A stretch of DNA of 64,000 bases from DATEGZ01 sp035519535. GTDB lineage: Bacteria; Acidobacteriota; Vicinamibacteria; Vicinamibacterales; SCN-69-37. A program made the translations under genes and the position numbers. Every line of letters starts with the position of its first letter. The stretch's first letter is position 1. The stretch lies in assembly GCA_035519535.1 (NCBI GenBank), contig DATIWF010000125.1, positions 1-64,000 on the forward strand. The letters run 5' to 3'. This document shows, piece by piece, positions 1 to 8,772 of the stretch. The notes beneath the pieces were generated by a model. It made no database searches. It was not told the origin of the DNA and saw only the letters and a list, made by a program, of their open reading frames with translations.

Positions 1-98
1 TGCATACGCGGGCCATCCTTGCAGAGCCGGCGCTGGCACGCTCGTGCTCGAGTGGAGCTGTTCGTCCACCTTGCCCGAGAACGCGATGATTGGCAAGT

Positions 99-130
99 CC
101 CGCTCCGAGCGAGGCGGTACTCGGAGCGGG
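99..130 (-). terminator. Hairpin downstream of the asparaginase gene
   Basis: There is a perfect 11-bp inverted repeat (arms 99-109 and 120-130) around a 10-nt loop. It lies about 30 nt beyond the asparaginase stop codon on the minus strand. No clear T-run follows it, so it is either a GC-rich hairpin terminator or a 3'-end stabilising structure for the operon. Confidence 0.6.
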
Positions 131-161
131 ATGGGACTATCCGGTCACGCCTCGTCGGTCG

Positions 162-1253
162 TCAGTAGATCGTGAACAGCCGCTGGATGTCCGCGACGCT
201 CCGCGGCTTGAGCAGCGCCAGACGCAACAGGACCCGGGCCTTCTGCGGATTCTCGTCGAGCGACGCCACGAATCCCAGCTTGTCGTCGTCGAGCTCGACG
301 TTGCGTCCCACGCGGCCGGTGACCACGCGCGAAGCGCGCACGCACACGATGCCCTTTTTGGCCTGCGCGGCCAGCGCGTTGACCGCGGCCTGCGTCATGT
401 TGCCGTTGCCGACGCCGGCGATCACGACGCCTTTCGCCCCGGCGGCGACGGCCGCGTCGATGAGCGCGCCGTCCATGTTCTCGTAGGCCATGATGATGTC
501 CACACGCGGCAGCGCCGTCACGCCGTCGAGCGAGAACTCCGTGTCAGCCGTGTGCCGCGCGCTGGGAAAGCGGAAGAACTCGGCCTGACCGTACGCCACC
601 GTGCCGATGAGCCCGGCGAGCGGCGACATGAACGTCTGGACGGCGGTCGTGCTCGTCTTGGTGAGCGAGGCCGCGCCGTGAATCCAGTCGTTGATCACGA
701 CGAGCACGCCGCGTCCGGCGGCGTCCTTGTTCGCCGCGATGGCGACCGCGTTGTAGAAATTGAGCGGGCCGTCGGCCGAGAGCGCGGTGGCGGGGCGCAT
801 CGCCGCCGTCAGCACCACGGGCTTCTGCGACTTGACGACGAGATTCAGGAAGTACGCCGTTTCCTCGATGGTGTCGGTCCCGTGCGTGATGACCACGCCC
901 GCGACATCCGGCATCGCGACCAGCTCGTTGACCCGCTTCGCCAGCTTCAGCCAGACCTCGTCGTTCATGTCCTGCGAGCCGATGTTCGAGATCTGCTCGC
1001 CGCGCAGACGCGCGAGCTTCTTCGCTTCGGGCACGGCCGCGATCAGCTGCTCGACGCCGACCTGACCGGAGGTGTAGCCGGCCTGGACGTTCGTCGTGGC
1101 GGCGCCGGCAATCGTGCCGCCGGTCGCGAGCACGACCACCGAGGGCAGGGCCGCGCCGCCCTGGGCGGCGAGTCGGGCGGGCGCGATCTCAACCGCGGTG
1201 ACGAGCGTGAGCGTGGCGATGAAGAGCAGTGAAACGAAACGACGTCGAGACAT
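162..1253 (-). CDS. ansB: Type II L-asparaginase, exported
   Basis: This enzyme hydrolyses L-asparagine to aspartate and ammonia, probably in the periplasm. The product is 363 aa. Residues 1-31 form a signal peptide (RRR, then a hydrophobic stretch, then APARLAAQ). The first catalytic motif TGGTIA is at residues 44-49 and the second, HGTDT, is near residue 125. Both threonine-bearing motifs are intact and the length fits the family. The ATG start at 1253 is supported by an AAGGAGG-type ribosome site just upstream. It lies 14 nt after the transporter gene and two genes after aspartase on the same strand. That order suggests asparagine to aspartate to fumarate catabolism. Family assignment is firm; asparagine rather than glutamine preference is inferred from context. 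Confidence 0.93.
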   Translation of the reverse strand: MSRRRFVSLLFIATLTLVTAVEIAPARLAAQGGAALPSVVVLATGGTIAGAATTNVQAGYTSGQVGVEQLIAAVPEAKKLARLRGEQISNIGSQDMNDEVWLKLAKRVNELVAMPDVAGVVITHGTDTIEETAYFLNLVVKSQKPVVLTAAMRPATALSADGPLNFYNAVAIAANKDAAGRGVLVVINDWIHGAASLTKTSTTAVQTFMSPLAGLIGTVAYGQAEFFRFPSARHTADTEFSLDGVTALPRVDIIMAYENMDGALIDAAVAAGAKGVVIAGVGNGNMTQAAVNALAAQAKKGIVCVRASRVVTGRVGRNVELDDDKLGFVASLDENPQKARVLLRLALLKPRSVADIQRLFTIY

Positions 1254-1267
1254 ACCGAACCGCCTCC

Positions 1268-2674
1268 TTAGCGTGCGACGAGCCTGAGCCAGGGCGTGCC
1301 GATCAGGAAGTAAATTAGCACGCTGACTCCGGTCGTCAGTGCGCCGAGTCGATACAGATCGCTGGGCGAGAGATACCCGCTGCCGGCAAACAGCAGGTTG
1401 GCGCTCGACCCTTGTGGGGTGATCACCGAGAAGTAGTTGGTCGCGAACAGCAACTGAAAGGCGAGCACGGCCGGGTTGACGCCGAGCTTGACGCCGACTT
1501 CGAGAAAGACCCCGAAGAGCGCCAGCAGATGCGCCGTCTGGCTCACGAACAGGTAGTGCAGCACGATGTAGGCGAGCACCAGAATCAGCCCGGCGGTGGG
1601 CGCGGCCAGGCCGCCGAGGCGGTTGGCCAGGCGGCCTCCCAGGAAGCTCATGAACCCCAGTTCGTTGAGCTGACTGCTGAGCGTGAAGAGCACCGCGAAC
1701 CAGATGAACGTCGCCAGCACATCGCCTTCCTTCGCGATGTCCCCGAGCGTGATCACGCCGGTGGCGAGCAGGACGCCCAGCCCGAGAAAGGCGATCGCCG
1801 TCGAATCGAGACCGAGCGTCGCGGCCGCCCCCCACAGGACGACCATCGCGAAGAACACCACCAGCACGATCCGCTCGTGGCGGCTCAGGGGGCCGAGCGC
1901 CTTGAGCGCCTGCCGGGCGGCGGCCGGGGCCTCGGGAGTTGACGTGACTTCCGGCCGGATCACTTTGAACAGCACGAGCGGGAGCACCGCGATCGCGATG
2001 AGCGTCGGCACCGACGCGGCGATCAGCCACCGGCTGAACCCGATCTCGACGCCAACGCGCCGTGCGATGTCCGTGCCGAGCGGGTTGGCCGCCATGGCCG
2101 TCAGCCACAGCGCGGACGACACGCTCAGACTCGCGACGCCCGAGTACATCAGGAACATGCCAAGACGGCGACGGCCCGGCTGGTCCGGCTTCGCGCCGGC
2201 GGTGTCCGCGAGCGACAAGGCGAGCGGGTACAGCACGCCCGATCGCGCCGTGTTGCTCGGAAACGCCGGCGCAATCACGGCGTCAAGGAGGAAGATCGAA
2301 TAGGACAGCCCCAGCGTGGACCGGCCGAATCCGCGGACGATCCAGTGCCCGGCGCGCGCGCCCAGGCCGCTCCTCACGACGGCGCCCGCCACCAGGAACG
2401 CCACGACGATGAGCAGGATCGTGCCGTTGGCGAACCCGGCGTAGGCCTGATCCGCCGTCAGAATGCCGGTGAGCACCGCCGCAGCCGCCGCGAGCACCGA
2501 CGCGGTGAGAATCGGCAGCGCGCCGACCACGACGGAGAAGATGGCCGCCGCGAAGATCGCGAACAGGCGCCACGCCTGCAGACTCAGGCCCTCAGGCGGC
2601 GACGACCACCACAGGATCGCGGCCACGGCCGCGGTGGCCGTTCTCGCGAGGAGGGTGCGAGTCCGATCCGTCAT
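1268..2674 (-). CDS. DASS-family (SLC13-like) anion/dicarboxylate transporter
   Basis: This 468-aa integral membrane protein has about 12 hydrophobic segments. It has the look of divalent-anion:sodium symporters: SNTARSGVLYPL in the first half and ANYFSVITPQGSSAN in the second, the paired Ser-Asn-Thr/Pro-containing hairpin motifs that form the substrate site in this family. The ATG overlaps the aspartase stop (ATGA), implying translational coupling. Sitting between aspartase and asparaginase, it most likely carries a C4-dicarboxylate such as fumarate, malate or aspartate. Sulfate or citrate cannot be excluded from sequence alone. Confidence 0.85.
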   Translation of the reverse strand: MTDRTRTLLARTATAAVAAILWWSSPPEGLSLQAWRLFAIFAAAIFSVVVGALPILTASVLAAAAAVLTGILTADQAYAGFANGTILLIVVAFLVAGAVVRSGLGARAGHWIVRGFGRSTLGLSYSIFLLDAVIAPAFPSNTARSGVLYPLALSLADTAGAKPDQPGRRRLGMFLMYSGVASLSVSSALWLTAMAANPLGTDIARRVGVEIGFSRWLIAASVPTLIAIAVLPLVLFKVIRPEVTSTPEAPAAARQALKALGPLSRHERIVLVVFFAMVVLWGAAATLGLDSTAIAFLGLGVLLATGVITLGDIAKEGDVLATFIWFAVLFTLSSQLNELGFMSFLGGRLANRLGGLAAPTAGLILVLAYIVLHYLFVSQTAHLLALFGVFLEVGVKLGVNPAVLAFQLLFATNYFSVITPQGSSANLLFAGSGYLSPSDLYRLGALTTGVSVLIYFLIGTPWLRLVAR

Positions 2675-4080
2675 GCGCCGCGGCCCTGCCCCGTCATCGC
2701 GGCCGGATTGAGCACCTCGGCGATCTGCGCCTCGGTGAGCACCTTCTTCTCGCGCACGAGCTCCAGAATGCCGCGATTCGTTCGCATCGCTTCGGCGGCG
2801 AGCTCGGTCGCACGCTCGTAGCCGATGACCGGGTTGAGCGCCGTGACCGTGCCGACGCTGTAGTCGACGTAGTGACGGGTGATCTCCGGGTTCGCGGTGA
2901 TGCCCTCGACGCAGTGCACGCGCAGCGTCCGCGCCGCATTGATGAACATCGTCTGCGCCTCGAAGATGCACGCGGCGATCACCGGCTCGAACACGTTCAA
3001 CTGAAGCTGCCCGGCCTCGGCGGCCATCGAGATCGTCAGATCGCTGCCGATCACGCGGAAGCACACCATGTTGACGACTTCCGGAATGACGGGATTGACC
3101 TTGCCGGGCATGATCGACGACCCGGGCTGCTTGGGCGGCAGGTTGATCTCGTGCAGGCCGCAGCGCGGCCCCGAGGAGAGCAGGCGCAGGTCGTTGCAGA
3201 CCTTCGAGAGCTTGATCGCCAGGCTCTTCATCGCCGAGGAGTACAGGACGAAGGCCTGCGTGTCCTGGGTCGCCTCGATCAGGTTGTCCGCCAGGTGAAT
3301 GGGGAAGCCGCTGATCTTGGCGAGCTGCGCGGTGCACTTCTCCGCATACCCGGCCGGCGCGTTGAGGCCCGTGCCGATCGCGGTGGCGCCCATGTTGACC
3401 TCACACAGCACGTGCTGGATCCGCTCCAGGGCCTGGACCTCGCCGGCGAGCGTGGCCGCAAACGCCTCGAACTCCTGTCCGAGCGTCATGGGCACGGCGT
3501 CCTGAAGCTGCGTCCGGCCCATCTTCAGGATGGCGGCGAACTCCTTGCCTTTGGCGCGGAACGACGCGATCAGCTCGTTGACCGCCGCCACGAGCTGGAC
3601 GTTGCCGAGCGCCATGCCCACGTGCAGTGCCGACGGATACGCGTCGTTGGTCGACTGCGAGCAGTTCACGTGATCGTGCGGATCGCAGAACGTGTACTCG
3701 CCCTTCTTGTGCCCCATCAGCTCGAGCGCGCGGTTGGCGATGACCTCGTTCGCGTTCATGTTCGTCGACGTGCCCGCGCCGCCCTGGAAGACGTCCAGGC
3801 GGAACTCGTCGTGCAGCTTGCCCTCGATGAGCTCCTGGCACGCCTTCTCGATGCCGGCGAGGATGTCCTTGCTGAACTGGCCGCACTCGACGTTGGCGCG
3901 CGCCGCCGCCATCTTCACCATGGCGAACGCCTTGATGACGTTCGGATACAGGCGCAGCTCGACGCCGGAGATGTGGAAGTTGTCGAGCGCGCGAGCGGTC
4001 TGCACGCCGTAGTACGCGTCGGCGGGCACGAGCTTGTCGCCCAGAAGATCGTGTTCCTTGCGGGTACCCTGGGATGGCAT
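2671..4080 (-). CDS. aspA: Aspartate ammonia-lyase (aspartase)
   Basis: This enzyme deaminates L-aspartate to fumarate and ammonia in the cytoplasm. The 469-aa protein shows the aspartase/fumarase fold signatures: VFQGGAGTSTNMNANEV near residue 100, CSQSTNDAYPS near 145, and the mobile catalytic loop GSSIMPGKVNP in the C-terminal half. The residues around that loop (PGSSIMPGKVNPVIPEVVN) and the N-terminus (DLLGDKLVPADAYYGVQT) match aspartase better than fumarase C. The ATG at 4080 has an AAGGAGA ribosome site. It begins 28 nt after atpC and its stop overlaps the transporter start, so it may be read as a tail of the ATP synthase operon. Confidence 0.88.
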   Translation of the reverse strand: MPSQGTRKEHDLLGDKLVPADAYYGVQTARALDNFHISGVELRLYPNVIKAFAMVKMAAARANVECGQFSKDILAGIEKACQELIEGKLHDEFRLDVFQGGAGTSTNMNANEVIANRALELMGHKKGEYTFCDPHDHVNCSQSTNDAYPSALHVGMALGNVQLVAAVNELIASFRAKGKEFAAILKMGRTQLQDAVPMTLGQEFEAFAATLAGEVQALERIQHVLCEVNMGATAIGTGLNAPAGYAEKCTAQLAKISGFPIHLADNLIEATQDTQAFVLYSSAMKSLAIKLSKVCNDLRLLSSGPRCGLHEINLPPKQPGSSIMPGKVNPVIPEVVNMVCFRVIGSDLTISMAAEAGQLQLNVFEPVIAACIFEAQTMFINAARTLRVHCVEGITANPEITRHYVDYSVGTVTALNPVIGYERATELAAEAMRTNRGILELVREKKVLTEAQIAEVLNPAAMTGQGRGA

Positions 4081-4108
4081 GTCGATTCTCCTTCGCGATG
4101 ATTCCGTG

Positions 4109-4525
4109 CTACTGCCCGTGGTGGCGCCGCTTGACGCGCAGCTGCGCGAGCGACCGCACGAGCGAGGCGTTGACCGAGGCGACTTCCTCGTCCGACAGTT
4201 TTTCCTGAAGCCGCGCGGCCGCACGCTGCCGGGCCTCTTCGACTTTCGCCTCGTCGATTTTCTCCGCCGGGATCGCCATGTCGGTCACGATCGACACGCT
4301 GTCGGCCGTGACGTCGACGACCCCTTCCCCGACGGCCAGGAACTGGTCGTGCCCGTCCTTGTGCTGCACGATGATCTCGCCCGGCACGACCTGGGTGATC
4401 AGCGCGACGTGCATGGGGTACACGCCGATCTGACCGGTGACGCACGGCAGCGTGACCATCAGGACGTCTTCGTCGTAGACGACGGCGTCCGGCGTGACGA
4501 TCTGCAGCTTCAGCGTGGCCGCCAT
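4109..4525 (-). CDS. atpC: F1Fo ATP synthase epsilon subunit
   Basis: This is the 138-aa rotor-stalk subunit of F1. It has the N-terminal beta-sandwich (LKLQIVTPDAVVYDEDV, then TGQIGVYPMHVALIT) followed by a C-terminal two-helix region starting near residue 88. The length is usual for the family. It is the last gene of the atp operon and lies 3 nt after atpD. Confidence 0.95.
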   Translation of the reverse strand: MAATLKLQIVTPDAVVYDEDVLMVTLPCVTGQIGVYPMHVALITQVVPGEIIVQHKDGHDQFLAVGEGVVDVTADSVSIVTDMAIPAEKIDEAKVEEARQRAAARLQEKLSDEEVASVNASLVRSLAQLRVKRRHHGQ

Positions 4526-4528
4526 GCG

Positions 4529-5944
4529 TCAGTCCTTGCTCTCTCGCACTTCCTCGATGCCGCCCTTCATGTAGAAGTCGCTCTCGGCCACGTCGTCGTG
4601 CTTGCCCTCGAGGATCTCCTTGAAGCCGCGCACCGTGTCCTCGACCTTGACCTGGCGGCCCTCGCGGCCGGTGAAGACCTGCGCCGAGCTGAACGGCTGG
4701 CTGAGGAAGCGCTGAATCTTGCGCGCGCGGTAGACGGTGACCTTGTCCTCGGGCGACAGCTCGTCCATGCCGAGGATGGCGATGATGTCCTGCAGGTCCT
4801 TGAAGCGCTGCAGCACCCGCTGCACGCCCCGGGCCACGTTGTAGTGCTCCTCGCCGATGATCTCCGGCGCGAGCGCGCGTGACGTCGACGCGAGCGGATC
4901 CACGGCGGGGTAGATGCCGAGCTCGGCGATCGATCGCTCGAGGACGATGGTCGCGTCGAGGTGCGCGAACGTCGTCGCGGGCGCGGGATCGGTCAGGTCG
5001 TCGGCCGGGACGTACACGGCCTGGAACGACGTGATCGAGCCCTTCTTCGTGGACGTGATGCGTTCCTGCAGGGCGCCCATCTCGGCGGCGAGCGTCGGCT
5101 GGTAGCCGACGGCACTGGCCGTGCGGCCGAGCAGCGCCGAGACCTCCGATCCCGCCTGAGAGAACCGGAAGATGTTGTCGATGAAGAGCAGCACGTCCTG
5201 GTTCTTTTCGTCCCGGAAGTACTCCGTGATCGCGAGGCCCGACAGCGCGACGCGCAGACGCGCGCCCGGCGGCTCGTTCATCTGGCCGTAGACGAGCGCG
5301 ATCTTGGACTGACTCAGGTCCTTCTGATTGATGACGCCGGCGTCCGACATCTCGTGGTACAGGTCGTTGCCCTCGCGCGTCCGCTCGCCGACCCCCGCGA
5401 ACACCGACACGCCGCCGTGCAGCTTGGCGATGTTGTTGATGAGCTCCATGATGACGACGGTCTTGCCCACGCCGGCGCCGCCGAACGCCCCGACCTTGCC
5501 GCCCTTGAGGAACGGGCAGATCAGATCGATGACCTTGATGCCCGTCATCAGCACTTCCGGCGACGTCGACTGCTCGACGAGCGCCGGCGGCGGACGATGG
5601 ATCGGGTAGCGTTTTTCCGCGGTCACCGGGCCGCGCTCGTCGACCGGATTCCCGGTCACGTCGAAGATCCGGCCCATCACGCCCTCGCCGACCGGCATGG
5701 AAATCGGACCGCCCGTGTCGGTGACCTGCAGGCCGCGCTTCAGCCCCTCGGTGCCGGACATCGAGATCGTCCGGACCCACTTGTCGCCCAGATGCTGCTG
5801 GACCTCGAGCGTCAGCGTGACGGGGCGGTCGAGCACCTTGAACTCGACGATGAGGGCGTTGCTGATGGCCGGAAGATCGCCCGGGAACTCGACGTCCACG
5901 ACCGGGCCTGACACTTGCACGATTCTGCCGATGTTCGCATCCAT
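4529..5944 (-). CDS. atpD: F1Fo ATP synthase beta subunit, catalytic
   Basis: This 471-aa subunit carries the three catalytic sites of F1. The Walker A loop GGAGVGKT is at residues 155-162. The ALVYGQMNEPPGAR and LLFIDNIFRFSQAGSEVSALLGR motifs follow in the expected order. All nucleotide-binding residues I can check are present. The ATG start is 4 nt downstream of the atpG stop. Confidence 0.98.
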   Translation of the reverse strand: MDANIGRIVQVSGPVVDVEFPGDLPAISNALIVEFKVLDRPVTLTLEVQQHLGDKWVRTISMSGTEGLKRGLQVTDTGGPISMPVGEGVMGRIFDVTGNPVDERGPVTAEKRYPIHRPPPALVEQSTSPEVLMTGIKVIDLICPFLKGGKVGAFGGAGVGKTVVIMELINNIAKLHGGVSVFAGVGERTREGNDLYHEMSDAGVINQKDLSQSKIALVYGQMNEPPGARLRVALSGLAITEYFRDEKNQDVLLFIDNIFRFSQAGSEVSALLGRTASAVGYQPTLAAEMGALQERITSTKKGSITSFQAVYVPADDLTDPAPATTFAHLDATIVLERSIAELGIYPAVDPLASTSRALAPEIIGEEHYNVARGVQRVLQRFKDLQDIIAILGMDELSPEDKVTVYRARKIQRFLSQPFSSAQVFTGREGRQVKVEDTVRGFKEILEGKHDDVAESDFYMKGGIEEVRESKD

Positions 5945-5948
5945 GGGA

Positions 5949-6821
5949 TCAGCTCAGACCGGCCTGACCGCCGGCGATTTCCAGCAGCTCCGTCGTGATG
6001 TTGCTCTGGCGGAGCTTGTTGTATTCGAGACCGAGGTCGGCGATGAGTTCCTCGGCGCTGTCGGTGGCGCTCTTCATCGCGACCATGCGGGCGCTCTGCT
6101 CGCTGGCCTTGGCGTTGAGCAGCACGAAGTAGATGAAGAGATTGATGTAGTGGGGCAGGAGGTAGCTCAGGACGTCCTGCGCCGTCGGCTCGAAGAGGGC
6201 CTCGGTCGTGTCGGCGGCCAGCGCCTCTTCGATCGGCGCACCCTCGATCTGCAGCGACGTGATCGCGCCCACGGGCAGCAACTCGATCGTCACCGGCTGC
6301 TGGGTGAGCGTATTGACGAACCGCGAGGCGACGATTTTCACCTCGTCGACGTCGCCCTTGAGGAAGATCTCGCGCGCGAGCGACGAAATCGCACGAGCCT
6401 CGGAGAACCGGGGCGTGTCGCCGTACGGGAAGTCGGCGATGAGCTCGCGCTTCGTCCGGGCCACGAACTGCGCCGCCTTGCGTCCGGCCGTCACGAACAC
6501 GGTGGAGGCCGGATCGAACGTCGACGCCATGCGGAACACGTTCGTGTTGAGCGCGCCGCAGAGGCCCTTGTCCGCGGCCACCAGGATGACGGCGCGCTTG
6601 CGGACCTCGCGCGCCTCGAGCAGCGGATGCTTGAACGACGTCGCCCGGCTCGTGGCCTTGCGCTGCATCGCGTACAGCAGGCGCGCGAAGGGCCGCATCG
6701 ACAGCGCCGCCTCCTGCGCCTTGCGCATCTTCGAGGCGGCCACCATCTGCATCGCGCGCGTGATCTGGGCCGTGCTTCGGATCGACCGAATCCGCCGGCG
6801 GAGCTCGCGGGGGCTGGCCAT
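5949..6821 (-). CDS. atpG: F1Fo ATP synthase gamma subunit
   Basis: This 290-aa central rotor shaft couples Fo rotation to F1 catalysis. The N-terminal coiled-coil helix (LRRRIRSIRSTAQITRAMQMVAASKMRKAQ) and the C-terminal helix (ARMVAMKSATDSAEELI, then LEYNKLRQSNITTELLEI) are both typical and complete. The start is 3 nt from the atpA stop, in the classical A-G-D-C order. Confidence 0.97.
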   Translation of the reverse strand: MASPRELRRRIRSIRSTAQITRAMQMVAASKMRKAQEAALSMRPFARLLYAMQRKATSRATSFKHPLLEAREVRKRAVILVAADKGLCGALNTNVFRMASTFDPASTVFVTAGRKAAQFVARTKRELIADFPYGDTPRFSEARAISSLAREIFLKGDVDEVKIVASRFVNTLTQQPVTIELLPVGAITSLQIEGAPIEEALAADTTEALFEPTAQDVLSYLLPHYINLFIYFVLLNAKASEQSARMVAMKSATDSAEELIADLGLEYNKLRQSNITTELLEIAGGQAGLS

Positions 6822-6824
6822 GGA

Positions 6825-8360
6825 TCACGCCGTCCAGGTCTGCTTGAACTGCTCGGTCGCGGCCTTGAGCTCCGCGGTGAGCGCGTCGCTCAGCGCCTTC
6901 TCGGCCGCGATTTTCTGCAGCAGCTCGGGCGTGCGCGTCGTCAGGAAATCGGTGAGCTTGGCCTGGAACTCCTTCACGCGTTCGACGGGGACGTCGTCCG
7001 CGAACGCGTTCTGGACGGCCCAGATCACCGCGACCTGCACCTCCACCGGAATCGGGTTGTACTGCGGCTGCTTGAAGATCTCGACGATGCGCTTGCCGCG
7101 GTCGATCTTGGCCTGCGTGGCCTTGTCGAGATCCGACCCGAACTGCGCGAAGGCGGCCAGCTCGCGGAACTGCGCCAGCTCGCCCTTGAGCCGGCCGGCG
7201 ACCTGCTTCATGGCTTTGATCTGTGCGGCCGATCCGACGCGTGAGACCGAAATGCCCACCGAAATGGCCGGCCGCACGCCCTGATAGAAGAGGTCGGTCT
7301 CGAGGTAGATCTGCCCGTCGGTGATGGAGATGACGTTCGTCGGGATGTACGCCGACACGTCGCCGGCCTGCGTCTCGATGATCGGCAGTGCCGTCAGCGA
7401 TCCGTTGCCGAACGTCTCGCCCACGCGCGCGGCCCGCTCGAGCAGCCGGCTGTGGAGGTAGAACACGTCGCCGGGGTACGCCTCGCGGCCGGACGGCCGC
7501 TTCAGCACGAGCGAGACCTGCCGGTACGCGACGGCGTGCTTGGACAAGTCGTCGTAGACGATGAGCGCGTCCATGCCATGGTCCATGAACCACTCGCCCA
7601 TGGCGGCGCCGGCAAATGGCGCCAGGTACTGGCTGGTGGCCGAATCGGCGGCCGGCGAGGCCACGATGATCGTGTAGGGCATCGCGCCGGCGTCCTCGAG
7701 CACGCTGATGAGCCGCGCAATCGTGGACTGCTTCTGGCCGATCGCGACGTAGATCGAGTAGAGCGGGCGGTACTCCTTGTCGCCCGCGGCCTCGGCGGCT
7801 CTGTTCAGTCGCGCCTGGCTGATGATCGTGTCAATGCAGATCGTGGTCTTGCCGGTCGAGCGGTCGCCGATGATCAGCTCGCGCTGCCCGCGGCCGATCG
7901 GAATCATCGCGTCGATCGGCATGATGCCCGTCTGCACCGGCTGGCCGACCGGGCGCCGGCGGATGATGCCCGGCGCAACTTTCTCGACCGGATACGCCGT
8001 GTCGCTCTTGATCGGCCCCTTGCCGTCGAGCGGCTCGCCGAGCGTGTTGACGACGCGGCCGAGGAGACCCTTGCCGACCGGCACCTGCAGGAGCTTGCCC
8101 GTGCCGCGGACCTCGTCGCCTTCCTCGAGCTGCGTGTAGTCGCCGAGGATGATGACGCCGACCTCGGTCTCGTCGAGCGTCAGCGCGAGGCCCGTGATGC
8201 CGTGCCCAAGGTCGATCATCTCGTTGAGCATCACGTCGGCCAGGCCTTCGACCCGGGCGACGCCGTCGCCGATCTCCCGAATCGTGCCGACGCTCTGCTT
8301 CGTGATCGCGGCCTTGGCGCCGGCGATTTGCGCTTCGATGTCCTTCAGCAGGTCACCCAT
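6825..8360 (-). CDS. atpA: F1Fo ATP synthase alpha subunit
   Basis: This 511-aa non-catalytic nucleotide-binding subunit alternates with beta in F1. The Walker A loop GDRSTGKT is at residues 165-172. The conserved YAYRQ-type and PGREAYPGDVFYLHSRLLERAA motifs follow. The N-terminal 20 residues, which in other bacteria contact the delta subunit, are present at normal length. That matters because the neighbouring delta subunit is short. The ATG is 7 nt after the atpH stop. Confidence 0.98.
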   Translation of the reverse strand: MGDLLKDIEAQIAGAKAAITKQSVGTIREIGDGVARVEGLADVMLNEMIDLGHGITGLALTLDETEVGVIILGDYTQLEEGDEVRGTGKLLQVPVGKGLLGRVVNTLGEPLDGKGPIKSDTAYPVEKVAPGIIRRRPVGQPVQTGIMPIDAMIPIGRGQRELIIGDRSTGKTTICIDTIISQARLNRAAEAAGDKEYRPLYSIYVAIGQKQSTIARLISVLEDAGAMPYTIIVASPAADSATSQYLAPFAGAAMGEWFMDHGMDALIVYDDLSKHAVAYRQVSLVLKRPSGREAYPGDVFYLHSRLLERAARVGETFGNGSLTALPIIETQAGDVSAYIPTNVISITDGQIYLETDLFYQGVRPAISVGISVSRVGSAAQIKAMKQVAGRLKGELAQFRELAAFAQFGSDLDKATQAKIDRGKRIVEIFKQPQYNPIPVEVQVAVIWAVQNAFADDVPVERVKEFQAKLTDFLTTRTPELLQKIAAEKALSDALTAELKAATEQFKQTWTA

Positions 8361-8367
8361 GAGTCAC

Positions 8368-8760
8368 TCACAATCCCGATGCGATGGCGTCCAGCTTCGC
8401 GCGGACGCTGCCGTCGTAGACGTCACTGCCGACCTGGATCCGCATGCCGCCGATGAGCGCCGGGTTGTCGACGAACGACGTCTCGATCCCCTGACCGTGC
8501 GTGCGGGCCACGCCGGCGACGACCTCCGCGCGGATCGACTCGGAGAGCGGCGCCGCGCTCTCGACGGTCGCGGTGTGCCGCTCGCGATCGAGGCGCACCA
8601 GCCGCTGGAACTCGGTGAGCATCGCCGTCACGCCGCGCCGCTTCGAGGCGATCGCGCGCTGCACCACGGTGCGCACCCGGCCCTCATCGAGCGCGCCGTG
8701 GACGAGACAGAAGCGAAAGAGCTGCCGCGCCGACCGCATCGTCCGTCGCTTGGAGGCCAT
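8368..8760 (-). CDS. atpH: F1Fo ATP synthase delta subunit, short form
   Basis: The 130-aa product ends with the delta-family signature (GMRIQVGSDVYDGSVRAKLDAI). The region before it resembles the second half of delta (the FLRLL, LVR and SAxPLS segments). Typical bacterial delta is about 175-180 aa, so most of the N-terminal helical domain that sits on top of F1 appears to be missing. The start cannot move upstream: the same frame meets the atpF stop at 8773-8775 only 12 nt before the ATG. A GAGGAG ribosome site overlaps that stop. The subunit is probably functional, given its intact C-terminus and position, but its architecture is unusual. Confidence 0.85.
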   Translation of the reverse strand: MASKRRTMRSARQLFRFCLVHGALDEGRVRTVVQRAIASKRRGVTAMLTEFQRLVRLDRERHTATVESAAPLSESIRAEVVAGVARTHGQGIETSFVDNPALIGGMRIQVGSDVYDGSVRAKLDAIASGL

Positions 8761-8772
8761 CGTCCGCGCTCC

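Noticed and set aside
1..161. Part of a gene at the left edge
   Set aside because: No frame here shows a recognisable product; only the 11-bp hairpin at 99-130 stands out.
2872..4101. Long open frames opposite aspA, atpD, atpA and other genes (for example 2872-4101, 4961-5911, 34000-36880 on the plus strand)
   Set aside because: They are Arg/Asp/Val/Leu-rich translations opposite well-conserved genes, as expected for high-GC antisense frames, and show no motif of their own.
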